DNA of 64,000 bases from Xestospongia muta (Eukaryota; Porifera; Demospongiae; Haplosclerida; Petrosiidae): positions 12,090,192 to 12,154,191 of the forward strand of contig OY848917.1 in NCBI GenBank assembly GCA_963693285.1. Reading direction: 5' to 3'. Under the pieces are notes generated by a model. The model worked only from the letters and a program-made list of their open reading frames with translations, was not told where the DNA came from and did no database searches. The translations under genes were made by a program, and so were the position numbers. Positions within the stretch are counted from its first letter, which is position 1. Every line of letters begins with the position of its first letter. Below are positions 15,601 to 24,237 of the stretch, one piece after another.

Positions 15601-18600
15601 TAATTGTCATGATAAATATACTATACCTGTACATAGTCTATATCTACTCCATGTTGTACATTGAATAGGTTTTTGTACAGGTATTACTACGAATTCAATG
15701 GAGATGAGCAATACAAAATAATTTGTTGTACATTTAGTAAAATGTAAGAGAGAGGTAAACAAGATGCAAAGTAAACATTGGAGCACCTAACAATAATTTA
15801 CCATGTGGCTTTTAAGAGTAAAGGTGGGTTCACAAAACTACTCTTGTATATGTATTGCATTGCATTTTTGGCGTTACATCACGTAGCACAGTGTCAATGC
15901 TTTTTATATAATTAAGATGACACGTGTGAACTAAACTCCACCCTTATAGTGGTGGAGACTAAAATGTTGCTGATAGCTTCTCTTTACAGACAACGTAGAA
16001 GGCAACAGAAGCGTAGAAGAATAATGTGTGTGCATCCTATATTTAGTCAGTGGCTCCAACAAGGAGAGTTTCACAATTTGATTCAATAAATGCATCTGTC
16101 AGACACTAAATAACATTTTATATATTAAAGAATGTCAAAAGAAAGATTTGCCCTTTTCTTAACACAGGTAAGCAATAAAAATATGTAATTTTGTTACAAG
16201 TTAATTAAATAGATTATTTGTTTGTGCAGGTTGGACCCTTGCTAGCACACTGTCACCGTTTGTTCATACCTGGTTAGCTACTTCCTTCCATGCGTTTTCT
16301 CTTGCTCTTGCATCCTTGTAGCTTTTGCTTAATACTTGCCACAAGCAAGGGAAATAATGAACAGTCTCTATAAGTTTTTCGTCTGGCATTAAACACGTAG
16401 TTATTGAAATTTGATTAGTTGATCACATTGTTTGGAACGTCAAGATAGAAATCAAATCTATCCTTGCATTGTGACATTTCACGTTTGTGTATCATGCATA
16501 GACTGTGTCATAAATTGACATACTTACGCAACGCGACATGATGCAATGCTTCGTGTTGTTATGTGAACCAGCCTTAAGCCCTTAAGTTATTGTCATGTCT
16601 GTACTTCCATATGACTCACTGAATTGGTTACTCACAATTAATTAACATTCTGTACTTTTCAAAAGACCATCTTTTAAATTATGAAAATACCAATAAGTAT
16701 GCCAAGTAGACCTGACCAATAATTATTACATCAGTACTGTAATCATAGTTCAATATTGTACAACTACTTGAAAAATTTAAATACTGCATTGTTTAAGTTT
16801 TAATACAAATTGCCTCTATCAATGACAGGATGGATGTTTAGTTGCTATATTGCTTGATAATACTTCAGCTGGACCAATAGATTTTTAGATTTGTTTTAAA
16901 TCAAACATGAAAACCATTAAAAAAGCTTTAAAGTATTACAATTTATAAGAGAAAAGGTATTTTTTATACAGTGATATTTCTTGAAATTAAATATTTAATA
17001 CCAAGATAGGTAATTCTTGTTATGACAAAGCTCTAATACTAATGAAATAACATAAACAAAAAAGTTTGATTAATATGTGCACCCATCACAATAACAACAC
17101 TTAAGAAACAAACACAACAGAAATGTACCACTTCAATAAATCAATTAATAATTAATAATTAATAATTATTAACAAATGACAACCTACCACTATCTGATAT
17201 ATACCGAAGTATAATATTTATTAAGATTCATTAGCTATTGAAACCACAAGAATGTATTTTGTGCAAGTAGCAAGACTCGCTTTCACCAAAAGTTAAATGT
17301 CACATTTTTTGATCCATACAAGGATTTCCGTCATATATGATAATAGTTGCAAGTAAAAAAAAATCAAAAGAGATTGATGGGACCTTTTTTGTAAATTTTC
17401 TATACAAGGAGTCATATTCTCTTGAAATTGGCTTTCTATCTCCTGAGAAATTACAAGCAAACATCATGACCACCATTTAAAGTGCTTCTAAGAGAAAAGC
17501 TTCCACTAATCAATGCATAGGTAGATCCTTAATACGTTTAAAAGTTTTAGAACAAAAATTGAATAAAAGTAAACATTTTTTTAAATTATAAGAACTTCAA
17601 AAGCTTAATCAAATAAATATCTTGAGTTTAACAGAAGGCACAGCAGTCAATTTGTTGATATGTTTACTATTTTATAGGGAATTCAGATTAACAATACTGG
17701 ATTAATATTCATACTGATGGCATCCATAACCTTAAAAACAAAGCCTAATATTAATTGTAATAAACGGGAAATATGTTTAGATAGATTCCTTCATTTTAAA
17801 GTGCAAAGTTTAATGCTTTAATAATAAAATTAACTTACCGAATCAGTACCATTTACGTCAGTTCCTCTGGAGAGAGTAAATTTAATTCCTGACAAGTCAC
17901 CTTTTTTAGCACATTCAATTAGGCTGTTATTCTGTGGTAAAAACAAAAACACTAAATATATGCGAAAAAATTTACATAATGACCAGGCAGAGTAAGAAAC
18001 AAAACAGTTAAACAAACTATAACATTAAGCATATTTCAATAGTTATCAGTTGGTATTATACTACAATAAGTCCGAGTTGAGAAGAGCCCCTTATTAAAAA
18101 AAGGTGTTGCATGCATGGAATGTAAGGTGAGGTATTTTCTCACCTAGTTAATACTATTAACACTAAAGCATATTTTAATATTATTCATTATTTGTTCACG
18201 TGAATATCATGCGAACAGACCACGTTTTCTCTCGTGTTAGTGAAGATGCCAACAGGAAAAAGACTGAAGTCTCAAACAAAGGAAGTTGTTGCGAATGTGT
18301 ATGACTATTTTGAGCAACTAAGCAGGTATAAACGGAATCAAGGACCTCTTAAAAGAAAAGCTGATGCTACAGGATTTTTACGTGCCAGCATCAAGAGGCT
18401 TCGAGAAGAGAAAGTCGACACTGGTTTTCCTTCTTTATAAAAAGGTTTTTTTAAAACCACGGTGGCTTTATAGCTGCACAAAATTCACAAAAGACAATAC
18501 CTGATTATTATTTTTATAATAATAGAACATCTGTTCATATAATTAGAAATGTAATTTTGAATTGCCACATGACATACAGCTGACTTCTCATGGCGAAAAT

Positions 18601-19733
18601 TGTTGTTTATTAAAATCCTTGAATGTGTTGAATTTGAAGTATGACGAAGGTATGCCATTGAAAATGTATGGAGTTGTTTAGTTTGCTACTTTCTCGTAGC
18701 ACTAGAGAGCCAAATTTTATATATAAAATGCGGGTTTGCAAGCTGAATCGATTGGTGCAAGTTCCATGCGGATAGCACGTAAAACGGCAAAGTTATTTAC
18801 ATGTCTGGGTGGCTCTTCTCAGCTCGGACATACTAGCTATTTTATAATACGTCCACATGTCAGGTAGTAATGGCAAAGACAAAACAGACTATTATAATAG
18901 TCATATTACATAGCTATCTGTATTCATTATTCATGCTTGTGAGTGATAAACTGATTTACAGTCATGTCCTCAAGGGACATAGTAAATGAGATTACATAAA
19001 CTCAATTAATAAACATGTTGATACTATACAATTACTGAAGCTATGTGTATTATATATTATAAAATTGGTCAATGGAACTGTCTGCATGCTGTCAACTATA
19101 CAATTTAAGTGTAGACAGAGTTGTCTGCGGTTTTATTAATTAGCTCACTGCTAAAGGATTGCTCAAAGGATACTTGCTTGTTCAAATAGTTAGTCAACTT
19201 TTCCACTTTTGTTTCTTGATAATTTGTCCTTTCAAATTCATAATTACAATCAAAGATACTTCTAAGCTGTACTACCATCAGAGTGTGTAATGTACTGTTG
19301 ACATGATGAAACACAGACAGATACTGACCACACAGTAAGTTTGTTACGATGCTACAACTGTTTTGTTAGTAGATGATGATATATGGCTTACTTTTATGTC
19401 CTGTAGTTCTAACAAGAATTACTTCTAGATGTTAATAACTTACAACTTTGTTGTAAGTGTAATAGTAACACATTTATACATTTGATGAAGAGAATTAAGC
19501 ATAGCAATGCAATTCAATGTAATTTATACTAAGTATCAAAAAAGGTACACATAACTTACATATATAGTGTAAATGTAGGTCAGAGGTGTATATATACATA
19601 TATATATTGCAATTTTCCATGCAAACTCTTGTGGGCTTTTTGAGTGTTCATGTTCACAATTTTTATACAAAATTAAATTTCCAATTAGTAAACTTACAGT
19701 TAAAATTTCTTCCTTTGTCAGTCTTGTAGCCAT
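1..19733 (-). CDS. Ankyrin-repeat protein gene, 5' portion (9 exons seen; 3' end outside window)
   Basis: Minus-strand gene assembled from exons at 19698-19733, 17839-17931, 14303-14401, 12366-12464, 11882-11980, 8294-8392, 7810-7908, 4533-4631 and 4049-4147. Every exon has length divisible by three, is bounded by AG and GT on the minus strand, and joins in phase 0. After a short N-terminus each exon encodes one ankyrin repeat of about 33 residues with the usual small-residue/A-L-H-x-A or T-P-x-M-L-A-A helix signature and a closing G-A/N-A-D turn. Ankyrin stacks are generally protein-binding scaffolds; nothing visible says which partner or compartment. The exons alternate A and B types and are embedded in satellite arrays, so the repeat number has probably grown by segmental duplication. 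The continuation beyond position 1 is not visible, so domain identity of the C-terminus is unknown. The exon model is inferred from splice signals, not from transcripts. Confidence 0.8.
4049..4147 (-). CDS. Ankyrin exon A4
   Basis: 99-nt phase-0 A-type exon (SGWAALHYASFEGHTKIVEV, closing NADINIVTK), acceptor ..TACAATAG, donor GTAATT. It is the last exon visible before the long satellite array at the left edge; the gene must continue outside the window or end in an unseen exon. Confidence 0.8.
4533..4631 (-). CDS. Ankyrin exon B3
   Basis: 99-nt phase-0 B-type exon (EGSTPVMLAAKKG...), acceptor TTTAG, donor GTAAGT. It is a near-identical partner of the exon at 12366-12464. Confidence 0.8.
5140..7695. 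repeat. 143-bp satellite array 2 (about 18 units)
   Basis: Same 143-bp family, between ankyrin exons B3 and A3. The first units (about 5147-5560) are the most diverged, as expected at an array edge. Multi-unit stretches match array 1: an unusual variant with GTGAAAAACAAGGAAAAGAG occurs at about 1230 and again at about 6210. The array stops abruptly at about 7695, where an A-block intron begins. Confidence 0.95.
7810..7908 (-). CDS. Ankyrin exon A3
   Basis: 99-nt phase-0 A-type exon with an F-to-C change (HYASCEGHTK). The array to its left is fused about 115 bp from the exon, closer than in the other blocks, pointing to a local deletion in the intron. Confidence 0.8.
8294..8392 (-). CDS. Ankyrin exon B2
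   Basis: 99-nt phase-0 B-type exon beginning TGSTPVMLAAKKG. The first codon is ACG, where the other B copies have GAA. Acceptor ATTTAG and donor GTAAGT are intact. It belongs to the middle, more diverged block. Confidence 0.8.
8905..11500. repeat. 143-bp satellite array 3 (about 18 units)
   Basis: Same satellite family between exons B2 and A2. It includes a local two-unit subrepeat (about 9240-9620) with shortened units lacking part of the TCAGATCACAAG region. Edge units near 8930-9060 are diverged and resemble the edge units of arrays 2 and 4. Confidence 0.95.
11882..11980 (-). CDS. Ankyrin exon A2
   Basis: 99-nt phase-0 exon beginning SGWAALHYASFEGHTKIVEV and ending NANINIVTK. The D-to-N change in the closing turn separates it from exon A4 at 4049-4147. 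Flanks are nearly identical to those of A4 at a distance of 7833 bp. Confidence 0.8.
12366..12464 (-). CDS. Ankyrin exon B1
   Basis: 99-nt phase-0 exon beginning EGSTPVMLAAKKGYKDVVL and ending LEVVNK, followed by GTAAGT. It appears identical in coding sequence to the exon at 4533-4631, with which it shares long flanking homology. Confidence 0.8.
12965..13905. repeat. 143-bp satellite array 4 (about 6-7 units)
   Basis: Shortest array, between exons B1 and A1. Its first 750 bp align with the start of array 2 at an offset of about 7.83 kb, so it was copied together with the neighbouring exon block. Confidence 0.95.
14303..14401 (-). CDS. Ankyrin exon A1
   Basis: 99-nt phase-0 exon reading FGWAALHYASFEGHTDILEV and ending in NHNADINFVTK. 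It is flanked by acceptor CAATACAATAG and donor GTAATT. It is the most diverged A-type copy (D-I-L instead of K-I-V; F instead of I near the end) and lies in the shortest satellite block, so it may be the oldest copy. Confidence 0.8.
14647..15480. mobile_element. Probable inner element nested in the 14461-15561 element
   Basis: ACCTCGCTGT at 14647 is mirrored by ACAGCGAGGT ending at 15480. The interior is richer in GC and CG than the surroundings and contains a TG microsatellite. Removing it would leave a roughly 270-bp element typical of a small MITE. The inner ends are short, so the exact boundary is uncertain. Confidence 0.45.
14690..14730. repeat. TG dinucleotide microsatellite
   Basis: About 40 bp of TG repeats with two interruptions, inside the inner nested element. 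Confidence 0.9.
15964..16089 (+). pseudogene. Harbinger transposase N-terminal fragment
   Basis: A 41-codon frame from ATG at 15964 to TAA at 16087-16089. It contains an Arg-rich stretch followed by VHPIFSQWLQQGEFHNLIQ, which matches the N-terminal HP-[IL]-x(3)-x(2)-GEF-x-x-L pattern of HARBI1-like transposases. All DDE catalytic residues are absent. Truncated by the internal deletion of the element. Confidence 0.65.
16270..16389 (-). pseudogene. MADF (Myb/SANT-like) first exon of the same Harbinger element
   Basis: A 40-codon exon with ATG at 16389 and a GTATGA donor after codon 40. It reads MPDEKLIETVHYFPCLWQVL then SKSYKDARARENAWKEVANQ. This has the MADF signature L-I-E-x-V, F-P-x-L-W, Y-K-D, R-x-x-A-W-x-x-[IV]. 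In Harbinger elements this DNA-binding protein acts with the transposase. Downstream exons are lost, but this exon itself is unbroken. Confidence 0.7.
16575..17838. other. Ankyrin intron, no gene seen
   Basis: AT-rich intronic DNA between exon 2 and exon A1. The only structure noted is an ATTAATA simple repeat at about 17144-17175. No coding-like segment, RNA gene or inverted repeat was recognised. Confidence 0.6.
17839..17931 (-). CDS. Ankyrin gene exon 2 (first, degenerate ankyrin repeat)
   Basis: This exon is 93 nt and phase 0, with acceptor ..TACCACAG and donor GTAAGT. It reads NNSLIECAKKGDLSG then IKFTLSRGTDVNGTDS, a classic N-terminal capping ankyrin repeat (L-x-x-C/A-A-K-x-G-D-L). It differs in sequence from the A and B repeats downstream, so it is not part of the recently amplified set. 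Confidence 0.75.
18064..18833 (+). mobile_element. Tc1/mariner-like deletion derivative, copy 1 (intron 1 of ankyrin gene)
   Basis: Terminal inverted repeats GTCCGAGTTGAGAAGAGCC (left) and GGCTCTTCTCAGCTCGGAC (right) are flanked by TA. About 770 bp long, with one short frame for the transposase N-terminus. It is homologous along its length to the element at 19906-20612 and to a fragment at 37902-38141. Too short to hold a full catalytic domain, so non-autonomous. Confidence 0.75.
18246..18440 (+). pseudogene. Transposase N-terminal HTH fragment
   Basis: Open from ATG at 18246 to TAA at 18440, 64 codons. GKRLKSQTKEVVANVYDYF is followed by a Lys/Arg-rich segment and ADATG...ASIKRLREEK. This matches the first helix-turn-helix of Tc1-like transposases (start of the motif R-L-x-S-x-x-[KR]-E-[IV]-V, then A-x-A-T-G-x-S-x-x-[ST]-[IV]-x-R-[IL]). 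The catalytic region is missing. This copy has no internal stop, unlike the sister copy at 20.1 kb. Confidence 0.6.
18834..19697. other. Ankyrin intron 1 remainder, no gene seen
   Basis: AT-rich, no repeats or coding-like segments recognised. Minus-strand frames at 19105-19314 lack codon structure of a known family and are not reported as genes. Confidence 0.5.
19698..19733 (-). CDS. Ankyrin gene exon 1 (start codon)
   Basis: The ATG at 19733 opens a 12-codon exon reading MATRLTKEEILT, followed directly by a GTAAGT donor. The phase (0) matches the next exon. The start context (CC before ATG, G after) is reasonable. No other in-frame ATG is needed. A signal peptide is not seen. Promoter elements were not recognised upstream; a Tc1-like element starts about 170 bp upstream. 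Confidence 0.6.
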
Positions 19734-19905
19734 GGTAATTTCTAAAGAAAATTAATGTACATAAAGTTGATTAAATAAGTTAATCTTGCTGTAGTTAACA
19801 ATATTCAGAAATATCACTAGGAGACTATTAATAATACATTATTAACATGGTTAGAAAAATGTATGCAGGAAACAGTCTACTAAAATTGGTAACTTTAGTA
19901 CTATA

Positions 19906-20612
19906 CTCTGTCCGAGTTGAGTTGAGCCCTTCATTAAAAAAAGGTGCTGTATGCATGGAATGTAAGGTGAGGTATTTTCTCACATACTGTATCCACTCAG
20001 CACTGAAGTACATTTTAATATTATTCATTACTTTTACACGTGAATGTCATGCGAACAGACCACGTTTTTCCACGTGTTCGCGAAGATACAAAGGCGAAGA
20101 GACTGAGGTCGTAAACAAAGGAGGTTGTTGCGAATGTCTATGACTATTTCGAGGAACTCCACAGGCGTTAATGTACTCAAGGACCTCTTAAAAGAACTGC
20201 TGATGCCACAAGAGTTTCACGTGCCAGCATCATTTGTTAAAAGGGTTTTTTTAGAACCACGGCGGCTTTATAGCTGCCTTAAATCACAAAAGACAATATC
20301 TGATTATTATTTTAATAGTAATAATTGCTATAATAGAACGTTTGTTCATATAATTAGAACTGTAATTTCAATTGCCACGTGACACAGGGCTGACTTCTCA
20401 AGGTGAAGTGTTATTCGAAGGTGTTGAAGGTATGTCATTGAGAATGTATGGAGTTTGTAGTTTGCTACTTTCTCGTAGCACTAGAGAGCCAAATTTTATA
20501 TATAAATAGCGCATTTGCAAGCTGAATTGTTTGGTGCAAGTTCCATGTGGATAGCACGTAAAACGGCAAAGTTATTTACATGTCTGGGTAGCTCAACTCA
20601 ACTCGGACAGAG
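19906..20612 (+). mobile_element. Tc1/mariner-like deletion derivative, copy 2 (just upstream of ankyrin exon 1)
   Basis: Ends CTCTGTCCGAGTTGAGTTGAG and its inverted copy, flanked by TA. The inverted repeat here is longer and better matched than in copy 1. The interior HTH frame (about 20090-20230, KEVVANVYDYFEELH... then GPLKRTADAT) contains in-frame stops, so it is dead. It lies about 170 bp upstream of the ankyrin start codon and could affect its promoter; this is inference. Confidence 0.75.
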
Positions 20613-21657
20613 TATAATCATTATCATAGCACTATTGAAGAAAATAGTCTAATTATGCATAAGGTGTGTGGACAGTATGCAGATATGATTTTATTTAAGA
20701 AAGAACACAAAAACACTTCATAACATGAGAATTGTTCAAGCTAGCATAACAAACGCACATTTAGATGCACAGCAGAGAGTTTACCAGTTATAAAATGCAT
20801 TGAAATTACCAAATTATGTGAGTCTAGATTATAAACTTGTTTTCTAGTTTTTTATCTGACTTTTCTATTTTGTTTTTACGTTCGCTGTGATGACATTTTT
20901 TAATACATTTTAAAACTTTTACCTACATGTGCGAGATTTCGTTTACAATGTGCAAATTTACTCAATGTCACATAAAAGCAGATACTAAGACGCCGCGTTC
21001 ACTTTGTATTCCATTTTGTCCCGACAGATTTAAACATTTCATAATCTAAAGCGAAATAAAATAGGCTTCTAAAGGTACTTTATCCAACTGCTACGTCTAA
21101 AAATTCGAACAGACGACTAAAGACCTAGTTCTGAGGTTTCTGTAAGCTTATATCTATATGCCGCAACTTTCAAACATGGTAAAAAAGGTTTTGTCTATAA
21201 CAGTTCTAACTTCGAAAGTAGTTAGAAGGTATAATGTCAAAGCACTCATTCGAAGCAGAACCTTTGTACTTTGTATTTGTAGGAGCCATAACAAACTCGA
21301 GAGTCAAATGTTTTTTTCGTGCACTGAGATAACATATATGTTTCAAATCACTATCTAGCAGTCATATACGCTTCCTTTGTTTGAATAAAACAAAAACATT
21401 TTTAAACAAACAATGTTAGCTTCACTAACGTAACTTCTTGTATCCAACAAGCTGTTCTAAAATTTCATTAATGAAAAAGATAATTAATTAAACTAGAATA
21501 CGTGGATAAGCAGGGTTTGCCTCGCACAGTGTAAGGTTAGATTTAATGACAAATGCGACGTTGATCTCTCTCTTAAATCTGTCTATTTTAGAATAATCAT
21601 TAGCATATGTACCATAATTTTTGCATAAATAGCTTCTAATTCAGTCTTTCTTCTTAT
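20613..21657. other. Intergenic, nothing recognised
   Basis: No convincing exon, RNA gene or inverted repeat seen. The plus-strand frame at 21158-21358 has no family resemblance. Confidence 0.5.
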
Positions 21658-21954
21658 TGGTGGTCACTATTCCACGGAACGAAACAGCTCGGAGCGGACA
21701 GAAATCGATCACTATTATACAGAACCTATTACACGGAACTGAGGAAAACTATTATACGCAACCGAGAAAAATTCTAATAATAAGTGCCTATATTGTATTA
21801 TAAATAAAAGTATAGTTTACTTTCGCGTGATCGGTTAAAGTTGATAGTTTTCATTATAAAAGACTCAAGTTTTCTTTATAAAATACACAATAGTTTACAA
21901 TCTAAATCCTTGTTGCATCTAAACATTCTTAACTCTTATCAAAATTCTATCACC

Positions 21955-23163
21955 ATGACTTCTTAACCACCTTGTAAAATCTCTAAAGATGTGGTTCCAG
22001 CAACGTAGCAGGACTGCTTCAGTAAATACCTCAGAGATTGCGTTGACAATAGCTCATTCTTCATCTGTAACGATCTGCTATGTAGTAGTTCTAAGTGATC
22101 TCACCAATTTGCAACATAAATTGAGCATTTTCTGTGGTTTTCCTCGAATTTTCTCTCATTCAAGGCAGCAGGAATTGTAGGTGTTTCTTTAAAAAGTGTA
22201 TGATGAAATGACAGCACAGATATATAGAAGTCACCAAGTTGAAAGGTGGTACATAGGATAATAACTGTGGTGATGAAGATTCAAGAAGGAGTACTCTGTC
22301 TAACTCATTTAGAAAAACTTTTTGACCAAAGACACAGAGTAGATCAGGGTAAATACGTATGGAGTGAACAAATTCTGGTAAGTCATGAGCAAGCTCATGG
22401 ACATTGTAAAGGGGATCATGTGATAATCTCTTTTTTTTCAGTTGTTTGAGTTGTATGTTTTCCACTTTTTTTGAATTAAGAGGTTGCATGATACACATAA
22501 GCAAGTATGGAATAAAAACAGGTTGTGTGATTTCTGACTTATAAATTTTAGATGGTTTTTCAGTCATACTCCTTTTTTCAGCCTTTCTAAGAACTGAAAG
22601 GCAAGTTAGTACATAGCCACAGTCTTTGTTATGCTTTGTATTACCATGAGGGATGTGTACAGCCATGTTTTCATCATCTAAATAGTGAACTAACGTGATA
22701 CTTGTGTTAGTCACCAGCTGATAAGCATCCTTAGTAAATTGTGATGATGACCATCTGGAGTGTCTGCTTGAAAGTAGGTTTTTTTATTTAAGCGCTTTTT
22801 AGGTAATTTACAGACTCCTTGGTTTGTCCACCGATATTGATCACAACGCCAGTTATCTTTTGAGACAGAAGAAATCAGAATGAAAAGAATGACACGTGTT
22901 TATATAAACTTTTGTAGGAAGTGACTATCTTTCATAAAGCATGTCCATAAATTATTTTGCTGAGAACATTATTAATGAGTACCATACCATAATGTGACAA
23001 AATCTAGCCCTAACAAAAACGTACCTTTAAGCGAGTCATTATCGCCCGCTTGATAGAGATATATCTCTCCTCCTTTTGGCTTTATTGGGAGGAGAGTAAT
23101 AAACTGGTTCTTATGAGGTTCTTGTAGAATTTTGACAACTTCTGCGATTTTCAGCTTCTCCAA
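21955..23163 (-). pseudogene. MULE-like (Mutator) transposase remnant
   Basis: From ATG at 23163 (MEKLKIAEVVKILQEPHKNQ, then GGEIYLYQAGDND), through a WRCDQYRWTNQGV segment (about 22850) that resembles the FLYWCH-type zinc-finger region of these proteins, then PQLLSYVPPFNL, HTLFKETPTIPAA, ERKFEE and TDEE...LLRCWNHIFRD near 21990. The order matches MULE-type proteins (LLSYDTTF-like first catalytic region, D-E/G-E...A-I, then C-W-N-H). Several stops and frameshifts interrupt it, and the core is incomplete. Family assignment comes from motif memory and should be verified by search. Confidence 0.6.
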
Positions 23164-23369
23164 TTATTAAAATGTAATAATGAATCAACAACACAAAACA
23201 AATAAAACAAAAAAGAAAAATTAACAAGACTGGTAACTCAAACGCATTTGGCAGCCATGTTTTCATTCACAACACCATTATAAGATTGCAACACTCAAAA
23301 TATTTTGCATGTTTAATCACATGTTTTATTGTGTATCAGCTGTTTTACATGGTTAGCATCTTGACAACT

Positions 23370-23995
23370 TACGTATTTGATTTTCAAGATAAGCCACACC
23401 AACCGAGAAACTTCAGTTTTCCTAAGAGACCTTTTGGAAAAATGCAGATTGTTCAAAGAAGTTTTCAGCCTCAATGGTTTCCAAGATGGAAGTGGCATCA
23501 CTATGATGAGGCACTACATGTAGCATTCTGTCATTTGTATGGTAAAGCAGATCAAGAAAAAACTCAGTTCCAGAACGAAAGATCACGTTTTTCTAAGTAA
23601 AGGATTTAGAAATTGGAAGGATGGTACTGAATCATTCTGAAGGCATGAAGAAAGTAAGTGCCATCGAGATGCTGTGCAAGTCATGTTGGTAGTACCTTGT
23701 GGTGATGTAGTGGAGATGGTATCCACTGAGCATGCATCTAACAAAAAAGCAAATAGAAGGATTCTTTTTAAAATTTTCCAGAACGTTCAGTTTTTAGGCT
23801 GATAAGGCCTTTCTCTTTGTGGCCATGATGGTTTAGAAAGTAACTTCATCCAGTTATACAAGCTTCTTTCAATAGATGATCCCAGCCTCACTGCATGCAT
23901 GGCAAAAGTACAATAACTATCTCAGTCCCACTATTCAAAGTGAGATTCTACAAATAATGTTGTTGAATGTTGTAAGAGAAATTACTTCAAATATC
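23370..23995 (+). pseudogene. hAT-type (ZMYM/TTF zinc-finger) transposase N-terminal remnant
   Basis: Reads HQPRNFSFPKRPFGKMQIVQ, RSFQPQWFPRWKWHHYDEAL, then an FCHLY zinc-finger site. After a stop and frameshift at about 23598 it continues GFRNWKDGTESF...HEESKCHRDAV, NRRILFKIFQNVQFL, SNFIQLYKLLSIDDPSL, and NNYLSPTIQSEILQIM. This is the order found in hAT transposases with a TTF/ZMYM zinc finger. There are at least three frame breaks, and the catalytic and dimerisation parts are missing. Confidence 0.7.
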
Positions 23996-24008
23996 TCAGT
24001 AGTGCATG

Positions 24009-24056
24009 TGAGAGTAGGAGTAGTTGCTACAGTAGCAACAACTCATACTCTCACAC
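24009..24056. repeat. Imperfect 23-bp palindrome (hairpin)
   Basis: GTGAGAGTAGGAGTAGTTGC and its inverted partner are separated by one or two bases, with two mismatches across about 23 bp. It lies in the right part of the composite element and could extrude as a hairpin. Confidence 0.75.
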
Positions 24057-24237
24057 TACCGAGTTACTCAATGTGAAACAGCTGCAGGTAAACGTGGTAC
24101 AGTCAAATTATGGAAATTTAATGCGCATGCGCTATTACTGCGCTATTACTACAACAGTCTATAATTATAGACATTATCTGTTTCGTATAATAGTGATCCG
24201 TTCCGGTCCGTTCAGTTCCGTGGAATAGTGACCACCA

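Larger units (their letters stand above)
15822..16574. mobile_element. Internally deleted PIF/Harbinger element with TAA target duplication
   Basis: The ends AGGTGGGTTCACA (left) and the reverse complement of TGTGAACCAGCCT (right) are similar inverted repeats flanked by TAA, the 3-bp target duplication typical of PIF/Harbinger. Inside are the 5' ends of the two genes such elements carry, pointing inward: a transposase N-terminus (plus) and a MADF-domain exon (minus). The catalytic core is missing. Full elements are several kilobases, so this is a 753-bp deletion derivative that depends on a partner for movement. Confidence 0.8.
21658..24237. mobile_element. Composite element with long terminal inverted repeats
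   Basis: TGGTGGTCACTATTCCACGG at 21658 is mirrored exactly at the right end. Homology continues inward with gaps for about 80 bp (GATCACTATTATAC is present in both arms). Flanks TCTTAT and TCTCAT could be a decayed target duplication but do not match perfectly. It contains a broken MULE-like gene on the minus strand and a broken hAT-like gene on the plus strand. Which of the two owns the terminal repeats is unclear. Confidence 0.7.
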
